A stretch of 64,000 nucleotides of DNA from Neostapfia colusana. Taxonomy: Eukaryota > Streptophyta > Magnoliopsida > Poales > Poaceae. The stretch's first letter is position 1; every line of letters begins with the position of its first letter. A model generated the notes under the pieces. That model saw only the letters and a list, made by a program, of their open reading frames with translations, was not told where the DNA came from and searched no databases. The stretch covers positions 55,769,652 through 55,833,651 of the forward strand of contig JASWHV010000012.1 of NCBI GenBank assembly GCA_030760725.1, given 5' to 3'. Shown here one piece after another: positions 23,046 to 33,997 of this stretch. The translations under genes and the position numbers were made by a program.

Positions 23046-25223
23046 TGTAACACCCCAAAACCTGCTAAAGAGGGGAATTTAAAATTTTTGGATGTAATGC
23101 ATGTGGTGAAGCAGTTCAAATTCAAACTGGAATTCAAATTTAAATCAAAACAGAAAAGGAAAAGGAAAAAGAAAAAGAAAAACGGCCAGTGGGCCGAAAC
23201 CCACCTCGGCCTGCCCAAAACTCGTGCCCGCTTCCCCCTCTCTCTGACATGCGGGGCCCGCGTGTCATCTCCCTCCCCGCGTGCGCGCCCAGCCGCCACC
23301 GACCTTTCCGCGCTGATCGCAAGCCGCCGGCCGAATTCCACAATCGCAACAAACTGATCCGCCCCCACGAGCGCCAATTCCGCACGCACACACCCACCCC
23401 GGTACTCCGGGCCGATTTAAACTCCCGCAAACCCCCTCTGCTCGCCACCTCGCCCGCAATCTTCCGCCACCGGTGAGCACCGCCGCCCAACCTCCGAATT
23501 CCCCTCGGCACAATGCCGTTCTGGTCCATCTAACCGGTTTCACATCATCGCAGCATCAAACACTAGCCGGTGACGCCCACTCCGGAACGATTTTCTGCCC
23601 AGACAACCGACGTCGTCGAGCTCCGGTGAGGTCTAGCCGCCAGTCATCTCTGAAGTCGTCGAATTTCCATGACCCGACCCTATCTGACCCTCGGTACACC
23701 ATCTGCTAACCGCAGAGAAGCCTCATGACCGGAGAACTTGAAGGATCGCCGAACCAAACCACTCCTCCATCGAGCACCGAGGAGCTCCTCCGCCCGTCGC
23801 CGTCGCAGAGCCTATTCCAACCCTCCCGGGCCAAAGAAGATCCATCGGTGAGCTTCCCCTACCCCTCCGCGGCCGATCTGTGCAAAAAGATGCAAGTTCT
23901 AACGCACAACGGCAAAAACGTGGGCTGGCTCCGGCCAGGGCAACATGGCCCCTTGAGGCCCGTCCATTTTAAATCATGCGGTCCCAAATAGATCTAACCC
24001 GTACCGCTTCGCGTTATAATCTGAGCCGTCTGTTTTAAATCCAACGGCCCACGTCGGCCCCGCATTATAAAGGATGGGAATCTTACGCGCTACCCCCTGG
24101 GGATCTCGGAAAAACACGAGCTAGCCCTGGAAACTTCTGATCTAGCCCCTGGACCTTCAGAAATTCATGTAAATTCATTTAAAAATCAGTTATAGCCCCT
24201 AGACTTGATAAAAATTAGGAAAACCTCTCTGTTTTGTGTAATTAGGCCCCTAAAAATATGATACCCAAGCTAGGAGGTTTCCCTAGATTTTCATTATCTT
24301 ATTTCCTTGTAGCCTGGGTTGGGATTTATTTTATTATGTCAGTCATTTATATACTTATGCTTAGCCATGCTTAGAATGGGATAAGTGGGATATGAGATCA
24401 TCAACTTATTTACCTTACTCTTGAATGTGATATTATGAGTTATGTAGAGGTAGGGATCGAGGCAAGTTGGATGATTTGGATGGTGCTGTGTGCACGAGAC
24501 TCGGGTTTGTGTTTAGTGCTTGCCTAGATCCTAAGGACCGGTTCATGGAGCATGTAACCTGGCATTACCGTGCCAACCACATGCTGAGATGGGGCAGCTT
24601 GGCCAATTAATTAGTGTATCAACGACGTAGTATGGGTGTTTGGATGGTGCAGGGAATAGGTGTCAGCTGGACTACCATATGAACCGCAAGGCTCAAGAGG
24701 GGGCCACTGCAGCGGGGTTGGAGCCTCTTGTATGCTGTTAGGGGTGAAACCTCAGTGGGCCCAGGCTCGTCGGGAATCCCTTTGTAAAGGCCTCGTAGTG
24801 ATCTCCTGGCTACACACCTGGGAAGTGTGAACGTGGTTCGCGACCACTGGCATAATGGAGGTTTTCTTAGTCCACCCGGCAACGGGGGATGAAATCACTA
24901 CATGTGGGTACAGTGGTGCAAACTCTGCAGAGTCAAAACTGTCATGACAACCGTGCTCACGGTCAAGAGCGGCTTGGACTTATTCATGATTAGAGGATGA
25001 TGAATTGGGTAGTTGAGGATGTTAAGCGGGAAGCTTAACATTGGAGATGAGATTATGGTTACTTGATATTGATGATGGGTTGAGAGATTGGGACCATTTC
25101 ACCTGTGTAGTAATGTAGGTGCTTAATAAGCTAAGGTGATAAGTATTAATTGCGTAGTGCTTAAACCATGAGTTCAACCTCTCCTTGCTCTAGCCATGCA
25201 TGGCATAACTTTCCAACACTTGC

Positions 25224-25242
25224 TGAGTACCAACGGTACTCA
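25224..25242 (+). other. Conserved LTR stem-loop (element B, 3' LTR)
   Basis: The same 8-bp perfect stem, TGAGTACC-AAC-GGTACTCA, as at 16842-16860, although flanking bases have mutated between the two LTRs. Confidence 0.58.
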
Positions 25243-25277
25243 AGCTTGCTTTTCTATTGGTTTAAATTGCTGCTCAG

Positions 25278-25336
25278 GTAAAGGGGATGATGTGGTGTTC
25301 AATCACCAAGACTACGGACCCGAAGAAGGATTCTAG
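25278..25336 (+). other. Second LTR exon, element B 3' LTR copy
   Basis: 59 bp after GCTGCTCAG with the same frame and stop as 16896-16954. Residues differ at a few sites (KGDDVVFNHQDYGPEEGF) but length and stop are kept. Confidence 0.42.
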
Positions 25337-25586
25337 GTTCACGGAGTCCCCCGGGCAACACCTGTTACGGAGCCCACAAGATTTATATTCCGCTGCTGTT
25401 TTATTTACATGTTATGAACATATTATCGTCCATCGAGACATTATGCTATGTAAGACTTATTTTATATTCGAACTCTTGGCTTGTAATAAATGATGCTTCA
25501 CTATTTGTCATCACATGTATGAGAAAATGATCCTGGCATACATGTGATATTCACTCGGTTGCTCTTTGGAGAAACCAGGTGTGACA

Positions 25587-28500
25587 GCGAGACACTTTCT
25601 CAAGATATAGAAGATCGAGATGAGGATGACAACACTGGGGTTGATAGGATGGACGAGATGCTTGAAGCCATAAATCCTGAATTGACGGAGGATCCTCCTA
25701 CAACGGAGGTTAAAACGTTTTTCAAGCTTGTCGAAGCTTCTGAACAGCCAGTGCATGAACACACCAAAGTCTCGATCCTCAGTTTCATGACTAGATTTAT
25801 GGCAATTAAGTCTATGTTTTCCTTCTCTAATAACTGCTACAATGAACTCGTCAAATTGATCAGCGATGTCCTTCCACAGCCTCATAAATTGACTAAAGAT
25901 ATGCATCAGTCTAAGAAAATGATTTCCGGGCTTGGTATGGACTATGAGAAGATTGATATGTGCCCAGAAAACTGCATGCTTTTCTAGAAAGAGCATGCCA
26001 ATGAGAACAGGTGTTTATAATGTGATAAAGCAAGATTTGTTAAAGTTGTTAATGATGACGGTACAAAAGTAATGACTGAAGTCGCACAGAAACAGCTTCG
26101 CTACTTGCCTGTGACACCTAGGTTGAAGCGCTTGTTTCTCTCGAAAAAACTGCCAGACACATGAGGTGGCACAAAGAAGTTCTGCGTCAGAACGACATAA
26201 TTATGGTGCACCCGTCTGACGGTGAGGCATGGAAAGCGCTTGACCCCTTCGATCCAGATTTCGCCAATGACGCGAGAAATATTCGCATCGGGTTGGCGAC
26301 AGATGGCTTCTCACTGTTCAGTACGAATGCAACACCGTACTCTTGCTAGCCCATGTTCGCTATTCCGTACAACTTACCACCATCTCTTTGTATGAAGTAC
26401 GAGTTCATGTTCCTTTGCCTTATTGTACCTGGACCGGATCATCCCAGTTCATGTTTGAACGTGATGTTGAAGCCGTTGATTGAAGAGTTGAAAATGTTAT
26501 GGATAGGAATCGAAGCGTACGACTGTTAGGAAAAAACAGAAATTCAACCTTCGAGCTGCATACTTGTGGTCTGTCCATGATTTTCCAGCTTACGGCATGA
26601 TTTCTGGCTGGAGCACTCATGGTCGTTTGACATGTCCGATATGTGCTTCGGACACAGAATGTTTTCGTTTAAATCATGGTGGCAAGATTTGCTACTTTGA
26701 TTTCCATCGATGTTGGTTACCGCCTAATCACGTATTTAGGCAACAGAAGAATGCCTTCAGGAAGAACACCGTTGTCAAAAAAGGACCACCGCAATGTCTC
26801 AACGAGCCGCGGATTGCTGAACAGTTGAACAACTTAGTGGCAGATGAAGGTCGTCCTCGATATTTTGTTGGTTACGGAGAAGACCACAATTGGACTCATA
26901 TATGTGCACTATGGGAGCTACCGTATGTGAAGTCCTTAATTCTAATGCATAATATTGATGTCATGCACCGGGAACGTAACATGGGCGAATGCATCATAAG
27001 CACATGCTTCGATCTGACGGGCAGAACAAAAGACAATATAAAAGCTCGTAAGGATTTGGCAGAGGTTTGTAAACGTCCAACTCTTGAGCTAACTGAAGCT
27101 GGTGGCAAACCGCGTGCTTCTTTCTGTCTTCGACCAAAAGAAAGGAAATGAGTTTTCGAATGGTTGAAAACATTGAAATTCCCAGACGGTTATGCTGCTA
27201 GCCTGAGATGAGCCATGAATGTTAAGACTGGAAATCTCACAGGGTTGAAAAGTCATGATTATCACATAATCATGGAAAGACTTCTACCGATTATATTTCA
27301 GGGCTATCTTGACAATGGGGTGTGGAAGGTGTTAGCCGAACATAGCTACTTTTATAGACAACTTTGTGCTAAAGAAATCACAACTGAGATGATGGAGAAG
27401 TTGGAAAGGGAGATACCAGTGCTTTTATGTAAGATGGAAAAAGTTTTCCCTCTAGGGTTCTTCAATCCAATGCAACATCTCCTAATCCATCTTCCATACG
27501 AAGTCAAAGTGGGTGGCCCTGTGCAATATAGGTGGATGTATCACGTCGAAAGAGCACTCAGGAGTCTTAAACCAATGGTTCACAATCGGGCAAGGGTTGA
27601 TGGATGCATCGCCGAAGGATACGCCATTCAGGAGATTGGATACTTTTGCAGCGTCTATTTTGCAGAAGAACACAATGTTAATGTTTCCATGTTGCGGTAC
27701 AATATGGATGAAGCACCCCCTTGTAGCAGCCTCTCCATTTTTCAAACGAGAGGCACCACTGTTGGTAGTGGCACGAGCTACGATCTTTAAACAGATAAAA
27801 AGACAACTGCTTTGATGTACATGTACGCTAATATAGAGGGGATGCATGAACATTTTCAGTAAGTGTTTGTGTTATAATTAGCGTGGTGTGTAATACATCT
27901 ATGCTAATCATTCTGTTTTATCTTATTTAGTGAGTCCGATCAACAAAATTGGAAATCTAAGCAGCAACCTACAAGCAGACAAATACAATCGATGCGATAT
28001 TATGTAGTAAATGGAGGGCCTAACTTTCTATCCTGGTTTCATGCACATGTAACATGTTCATGTCTTGTTTCTCTTAGTAATTATGTGTATAGCATAAAAT
28101 AGTCTTCTAAATTCATATGTTGAACAGTGCAAAAATCAAGCTAGCGTCCATGAAGAATTGTGACAATTGTCCTACGGTTCCATTAAAATTAAAAGCTACG
28201 GTCGATACGATGTCAATGGGTTTCAATTTCGTTCAACTGAATTTGAATCTCAACGTCCCTTCAGAGCAACATGTAACACCGGAATTGTGAATAGGGCAGC
28301 TGACGCACAAGGACGTGAAAGTAATTATTATGGGATCATTAAAAATATCCTTGAATTCAGTTTTGCGGGGAATAAGGTCCTTAATGTAGTATTCCTTGAC
28401 TGTGATTGGTTTGATCCTAACAATGGAACTCGAGAAAACCAATTTGGCATGGTAGAAGTGAAACATAAGGACCGTCTACAAGGCTACGACACCTTCGTCC

Positions 28501-28837
28501 TTTACACCAAGTCGAGCAAGTTTATTATCTACATTATCCATGCAAAAAGCTTAAAGCTTGGTGGGTTGTACACAAGGTGAATCCTCGTGAGCGGTTATAT
28601 ACACTAGACAATGTTGGATACCTTGATGATGAGGTTGATGTTATTTACCAAGAACAAGAGTTGCCGGACTCTTTTGCCGTCGAGCCTGATTTAGGACTCG
28701 ATGACTTAGTTGGAGATGCAGAAGATATAGAGACTAGTGAGATGCGAAAACAAAAACGAAAACGGCTAACTACTATGACAGAAGACCGATGGTACGGTTT
28801 ACTTAGTAGAGTACATCATGATGCTGATGGATTTTAA
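25587..28837 (+). pseudogene. tnp2: CACTA TNP2-type transposase, 5'-truncated and broken
   Basis: The catalytic transposase of CACTA elements (Transposase_21/TNP2 family) followed by a DUF4216-like region. Recognisable segments in order: KDMHQSKKMISGLGMDYEKID (about 25895), HPSDGEAWKALDPFDPDFA (about 26207), MKYEFMFLCLIVPGPDHP (about 26392), LTCPICASDTECFRLNHGG (about 26616), WTHICALWELPYVKSL (about 26892), SHDYHIIMERLLPIIF (about 27250), GPVQYRWMYHVERALRSLKP (about 27515), then SNYYGIIKNILEFSF and VFLDCDWFDPNNGTRENQFG (about 28320-28450). Introns are likely at about 27859-27930 and 28050-28129. Stops include 25985 and 26347 (both fit Trp TGG to TAG), 27149 and 27208; frame changes lie near 26140, 26530 and 28510. 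The N-terminus was separated by insertion of element B. Non-functional. Confidence 0.88.
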
Positions 28838-28922
28838 AACTGAGTCAAGTAACGTTTCTTTCATCTCTTCTTTTCTTTTCTATACTTCCTATCATTCATT
28901 AGCAAATTTTCCTTTAGACAGG

Positions 28923-31231
28923 ATGTCGTCGAGCAGCAGCAGACGACGACGTACAGGGGCGCGGAGCTTTCTGTCACCGACACCCACGAGAGCAGACGAG
29001 GTCTTCCACGGGACTCAGCTTAGCGGGGGTATACGGGCTCAGTTGTTGAGCCATCTACCGGAGTCATCACCTGGTTCTGTACAGCGGTCACGACAGGTAA
29101 AGAACATTTAATTAAATAAATGATATAAGTAATTCTTTATTCTATAACATGAATCTTTAAAATTGTCAGGACCACTCTACGTCCTAGGACACAGAGGCTA
29201 CAGTGCCTCCTTCTTCTTCAGAGCCTCCTTCTTTGGAGCCTCTTTCTTCAGAGCCTCCTTTGGAGCACCCTTCTTCGGAGCCTTCTTGTTCGGAGCCGGT
29301 TCCACAGCGGCGGACTGCAGACCCAAACAATCGGGTCATTATTCGTCTGGTTGGCGATAGGTAAGTAAATGTCTAACAATTCAATTTAGATACTTTTAGC
29401 CTTATATGTATAGTATTTGAGAATCATGTATCAGGACTTGGGAGGATGCTTCGTTCACGGGCCAGGGATGCCACGCGCTGGTGAACGGTGTCTTGGGCCG
29501 TCTTGTCCGTTTGCACTACCCTGGTGTAGTGAACGGACACGCTGCCACGTCTTGGGACGACTACTATAGGGCCCAAGACGTTCTTCACGGCAACCACCAG
29601 GAGGCTGCTTGGCACGACTTCATGGTAAGTATGAACAATATTTGTGTAATACGAATTTATTATAAGTTACATACATTTAGTTATATATTTCTTTTTTTCA
29701 GGCACGGTATCGTTTTGGAGGATGAGTCCGAGCAGACGGATCACGCTCGTCTCGTCTTCCATAACTGCGCTAGGAAGATCGTGACACAGTCACTATCTAC
29801 GGCTCGCATTCAAGCTACAAACGCTTACTTCAAGTTACATCCAGACGAGGGTGAGCCGGTGAAGGAATCGGGCGACACGTACTTGACGGAGGCGCAGTAC
29901 ACAGAGGTAAAGATTTTAGTTTACTTTGCTTCATTATCTGATCGTGATCAATGTTTTCATTCAATAATAAATGTGTGCAGGTCAGCGTAGCGTGGCTTGA
30001 CAGCCGTCCTGACGCGTACTGTGCCCTGTGTGCTCTTTGGGCGAGCAAGGGCTTCAAGTCAGTTTCTAAAACCCATCGAGAGAGTAGAGGGACAGGCGGG
30101 AAACATCGTTTGGGTGGGGACGGCTACATATGCCTCGCTAAATGGATGGTAAGTTCTATAAGCATTCTATTAAGTAATTTTGTAATCTTCATTGTGCTAA
30201 CATGTATCGATAGGAGCACGAGAGCGGTCAGCAGCCGACACCTATCGAGGTGTGGAAGAGGGGTCACTTGGGAAGTTACCCGTCGCAGCCTGACCAGCTG
30301 TCTTCTCAGTCGGCGACAGAGACTTTGGTGAGTTAATTGTTTCAACTTAATTGAATTCTCTTTAATAGTACTAATGACGTTATTTTTCTGGTTTTTGCAG
30401 GCAAAGTACGGGGAGGAGGCGCAGAGGATTCGAGGCGAAGAGTTCGATTAGCAGAGAGCGCCAATCGTCCCCGAAGCCGCGTATGCAAGCGGTGGTGGTA
30501 AACCTCACGGACGGTGAGCTTTGTAATTTTTAATTTACTATTACGAACTTCGAGATACAAAATTTAATAATCTTACTTCATTTGTGCAGGTTAGACATCT
30601 TCGATGGAGTGGTCGACTCGAGACAGGCGCGAGCTTCCTCGAGAGCCTCTTCATCGCTTCAGGGTGGGTCTAGCAGCAGCCGCGCTAGTCGAGATCTGGA
30701 GCTCCAGAGTCTACGAGAGGAGCTCCAGAGGACGCAAGAAGCGCTCAGGGCTAGGGACGAGGCGCGGGCAGCTGAGATCAGGGCTAGAGACGAAGCGCAA
30801 AGGGCTAGGGACGAGTATCAAAACTCGTTCATGTAACAGATGCAAGCTGCCATGCAGGTAATCTATTCTAGATATTGTACTTAACATTTTTTACATATAA
30901 ATGACATGTATAATGATTTGCTTTGTGTTTGCAGGCTATGAGTGCAGGACAAACGGTTGTCTTTCAGCAATGGGTGCCGCCAGCGATACAGATGCCGCCG
31001 GTGCCGACGATGGCAGCCCAGGTACAAAAATATCCAAAATAACTTAAACTAGTTAAACTTGTTTAAATTTAGTAAAATGTGCATTTTATTACTTGTAACA
31101 TGCCTAACCACACTTGCACTTCACAGGCGTCGGGAACGGAGGCTCAAACTCCGTCGCCTCAGATGCTTGGACGACTGCAGAAGGACGACTTTCTAAACTC
31201 CGGTGGCAGCGGACGGGGTAGCGTCTCTTAG
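28923..31231 (+). pseudogene. CACTA second transposase gene (Transposase_24 / TNPA-like), ten exons, broken
   Basis: I can follow ten exons with GT-AG borders and consistent phases: 28923-29096, 29188-29360, 29435-29624, 29702-29906, 29981-30148, 30214-30327, 30401-30513, 30590-30857, 30935-31021 and 31127-31231. The N-terminus is Ser/Arg-rich, then comes a Pro/Ser/Glu repeat. The central part resembles the plant Ptta/En/Spm transposase domain (DHARLVFHNCARKIV, HRESRGTGGKHRLGGDGYI). A coiled coil of LRARDEARAAEIRARDEAQ repeats and a Gly/Ser end follow. Lesions: one extra base in exon 4 (205 instead of 204), a TAG in exon 7 (fits Trp to stop) and a TAA in exon 8 (fits Gln to stop). Such proteins bind the subterminal repeats of their element. 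It lies downstream of TNP2 on the same strand, the usual CACTA order. Confidence 0.75.
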
Positions 31232-31419
31232 TCAGGTCAGCCGAGCCTCAAACTTGTGCGGTGTGAGACTTGTATGAAGAGTTGTGTAATAATATATTGT
31301 GTGATGTATTATGCATGTTTGTGTCATGTTTTTCTGTCTCTGTGATCTGGTCATCGAGCCAGGGCTGGCCTCGAAGCCAGGGCAGCATTTTCTGTTTTTT
31401 AAAAAAATGCAAAAATTAT

Positions 31420-31770
31420 CGACGATGGTTACATGGAGGCCGTCGACGATACTGGCGAGAGTGTCCAGTATCGATGACAGTATCTTCTACCGTTGACTAT
31501 ACTGTAACTTATCGTCGACGGTGTCCTTGGCACCGTCAATGATAAGCTTCCCTCGCTGCCACGTGGAGGAAGTCACTTATCGATGACAGCTGGTTTTGGC
31601 CGTCGTCAAATAGTTTATGGACGACGGTTACCGTCGTCAATAACGTTATAGATGACAAAAAACCGTAGACGGCAGTATACCGTCGTCTATAAGCGTATAC
31701 CATCGTCAATAAGCTATTGACGATGGTTTGGGCCTTATAGACGACGATTTGTGGCCGTCGTCTCTTATCG
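31420..31770. repeat. CACTA subterminal repeat region
   Basis: More than ten copies, in both orientations, of a short GACGACGGT / ACCGTCGTC-like motif (for example near 31618-31640, 31678-31692, 31715-31730, 31752-31762) with variants such as ATCGATGACAG. These are the expected binding sites for the TNPA-type protein. Confidence 0.82.
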
Positions 31771-31773
31771 CGA

Positions 31774-31784
31774 TTCTTGTAGTG
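31774..31784 (-). repeat. CACTA right terminal inverted repeat
   Basis: The minus strand reads CACTACAAGAA from the end inward. The next three bases, TGT, would be the TSD; the partner copy is outside the window. Confidence 0.85.
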
Positions 31785-32178
31785 TGTGGTGGCACTGTAT
31801 TCCTGGCATGTAATGGCATGAACCGGTCCTCAGATCTACGACAAGTAAACCACCATCTCATTCTATCACATCCATGAATCAAGCTTGCCTAGATCTCCCC
31901 CGATTCATGTTCATTATCAACATCAAGTTCTTATTATCATTATTCATATGAGTGCAGTAGCTAGACATGTTCTATCTCGCTTCCCATAACCCGTGGATCA
32001 GCGAAGCAAAAAGGAAAAACGACCATACCCGACTCATTAACTTCCCTGCGACAAGGGTGGTTAACAAAACTAGTAAACTCCTATGAAAGGGTTTCCCATC
32101 AAGTTGACTCAAGCATACACGTTTTCGCAACCAAAACAGTTTCAAAATATGGGATCAATATGGTCAAGGGGCACTTGC

Positions 32179-32262
32179 CTTGTTCTTGTGGCTTCTGTTG
32201 CTCACGTGTCTCAAAGTCTTGGTGCTATAGTCCTTCGTAGATAGCTCCTTGAGCTTGTCCTT
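32179..32262 (-). other. First LTR exon-like block, element C
   Basis: 84 bp between GTGAGTAG| and CAAG|GCAAGT, the latter an exact GC-type donor consensus. The 3' half reads HQDFETREQQKPQEQ in the frame used by A and F, but a TAG precedes it in that frame. The length is a multiple of three, as in all other copies. The second exon would lie beyond the CACTA insertion. Confidence 0.35.
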
Positions 32263-32791
32263 CTACTCACGGCCATGCACATACAAAATTTATAGCAATC
32301 AAACATCATGCACAAACTTTACTCAAGATGCAATGGTGCATATGCATGCTAATCCTATGGTGCTGTTCCACTAGATCAGTTTGTACGTGTTCTTGCATGT
32401 TTTAATGGGCTTGCATGGGGTTTTATGATGAATAAGGATGTAAGGATCAAGTGCGGACGTGGTGATGATCTTTACTCAAGAGCTAGGTCAATTCCACCGT
32501 CAAAAACCGATCAACACATGATCTGTCCACATGAAAAAGCTTCTGTTCGAAGAAAACAGATGCGAAGAAAACCGCGGTGATGTCGTAAGGTGGTAACGAA
32601 GACCTACCTCACTTCTCCTTGCAATGGCAGTAGGACAGTTCGTCGGCTCTCCTCCGGCGACGTCGAACGTGTCGGAGCTCGTTGGTGGTCTCACCGGTGG
32701 CTGAACTTCGGCGAAGGGGTCGGCGAGTTGGGGCTAGGGCCTCTAAGTTATCTACTTAAAAAGTGTTACGGCCAAGGGGGTGTTTCGGGTT

Positions 32792-32800
32792 CTATTTATA
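32792..32800 (-). promoter_or_regulatory. Element C LTR TATA box
   Basis: The minus strand reads CCTTTTTATAAATAGAACCC, a strong TATAAATAG match, downstream of the G-box repeat array and upstream of the exon-like block. This fits a U3 enhancer, promoter, transcript order. Confidence 0.6.
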
Positions 32801-33004
32801 AAAAGGAAAAAGAAGAGTCCTACTCTGATTGGATTTCAAATAAGAGTCCTATTCAATTTGTTTTGGATCTTAACAACTTATCTTCAATTGATTTGGTGTG
32901 GCAACAACGTGAAAATCGTGTCGGTTTCCTCAGTACCGTGTATTCCCGCGCGTACAGGAGAAAAACCACTTAAGGATCTCGTCACCACTGCAGTGATGAG
33001 CTCC

Positions 33005-33905
33005 GGAGACTCCACATGTCCAGCAGGGGCCAGGCGTCCCTTCTCCGCAGAGGCGGGCTCCGGTTGTGCCGTGTGTCTGGCGGGCGGGACCTCCCCTCCC
33101 CTCGGAGGCGAGCTCCGCGTGCGCCACGTGTCTTGGCGGGCGGGACCTCCCCTCTCCCTCAGAGGCGAGCTCCGCGTGCGCCACGTGTCTGTGCTGGACC
33201 TCCCCTCTCCTCAGAGGTGAGCTCTGAGAGTGCCACGTGTCCAGCAGCGTCAGACTTCCTTTTTCCTCAGAGACGAGCTACGAGGTCGACACGTGTCCAA
33301 TAGCGTCGGATATCTCTTCTCCTCGGTGACAAGCTCCAAGGTCGACACGTGTCTAACAGCATCGGACATCCCTTCTCCTCGGAGGTGAGCTCCAAGGACG
33401 ACATGTGTCCTACAGCGTCAGACCTCCCTTCTCCTCGGAGGTGAGCTCCAAGGATGACACGTGTCTAGCAGTGTCGGACATCCCGGAGGCGAGCTCCGGA
33501 AGTGACACGTGTCCAGCGGGGTCGGACCTCTCGGAGGCGAGCTCCAAGGGTGACACGTGTCCGGCAGTTTCTTCTCCTCGAAGGTGAGCTCCGAGAATGA
33601 CATGTGTCCAGTAGGACCGGACCTCACTCCCTCCGCAGTGGTGGGCTCCGAGAGCGACACGTGTCCCGCGGGGTTGGGCCTTGTTTCTCCGCAGAGACAA
33701 GCTCCGGTGGCGACACGTGTCCTGCGGGGCTGGACCTCGCTTCTCCGCAGAGACAAGCCCCGGAGGCAACATGTGTCCTGCGGGTCGGACCTTGCCCCTT
33801 CCACAGAGGTGAGCTCCGAGCCTGCCATGTGGTCAGCGGTGCCGGACCTCACTCCTTCCGCAGGGATGAGCTCCGAAAGCGCCACGTGGCCAGCGGGACG
33901 CGCGA
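33005..33905 (-). repeat. Tandem repeat array in element C LTR, ~55-bp unit with G-box
   Basis: About 17 diverged units. Each has CGGAGGYGAGCTCCG (CGGAG and CTCCG can pair) followed about 10 bases later by CACGTGTCC or a close variant (for example at 33125, 33232, 33288, 33454, 33501, 33552, 33654, 33712). CACGTG is the plant G-box/ABRE core. Spacing of CACGTG cores is 46-58 bp. Its place in U3 upstream of the TATA box suggests an enhancer array. Confidence 0.85.
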
Positions 33906-33997
33906 AGTGTCTACAGCGCTCCTCGGCGAACTGAATTGGCTCTTTTCGGCTATATTTCTGATTCTTTCTCCATTTCTACTTCTTTTTAAATGTTTCC

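Larger units (their letters stand above)
1..25586 (+). mobile_element. Element B: Ty3/gypsy LTR retrotransposon, decayed, hosts element A
   Basis: The element runs from before the window to 25586 and is interrupted by element A (1172-16608). Parts in order are a 5' LTR in two pieces (1-1171 and 16614-17202), PBS 17207, an ORF0-like pseudogene, a broken gag-pol, PPT and a complete 3' LTR (23046-25586, 2541 bp). The window start matches the 3' LTR at about 23763, so roughly 717 bp of the 5' LTR lie outside. The 3' LTR is followed at 25587 by GCGAG (likely TSD; the other copy is outside) and then by CACTA transposase coding sequence, so B inserted into that gene. Domain order PR-RT-RH-INT-chromodomain places it in the chromovirus Tekay/Del lineage. 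At least nine frame lesions show that it is dead. Confidence 0.9.
23046..25586 (+). repeat. Element B 3' LTR (2541 bp)
   Basis: It starts TGTAACACCCC and ends GGTGTGACA. A GC-rich core (about 23200-23950) holds a TATA-like GATTTAAAC at about 23413 and several GTGAG donor-like sites (23474, 23623, 23851). Compared with the element D LTR (3431 bp) it lacks about 950 bp near 24250-24300, including the first LTR exon. Compared with its own 5' LTR it differs by reciprocal small deletions near 23809-23930. Confidence 0.93.
25587..31784 (+). mobile_element. CACTA (En/Spm) DNA transposon, right-hand part, decayed
   Basis: This holds a broken TNP2 transposase gene, a second transposase gene and a right terminus ending TTCTTGTAGTG (inverse of CACTACAAGAA) at 31774-31784. 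Short direct and inverted GACGACGGT-type repeats lie inside the end, as expected for CACTA subterminal repeats. The left end and the N-terminal part of TNP2 lie beyond element B and outside the window. The element sits in the LTR of element C. Confidence 0.9.

Noticed and set aside
25287..25493. 68-codon frame in the element B 3' LTR starting MMWCSITKTT
   Set aside because: It is an alternative frame over the second LTR exon. The frame ending GF-stop shows the synonymous substitution pattern between B and D, this one does not.
33005..33905. Regular ~55-bp repeats that might suggest a CRISPR array
   Set aside because: Units are contiguous and diverged with no unique spacers, and they lie in a plant LTR.
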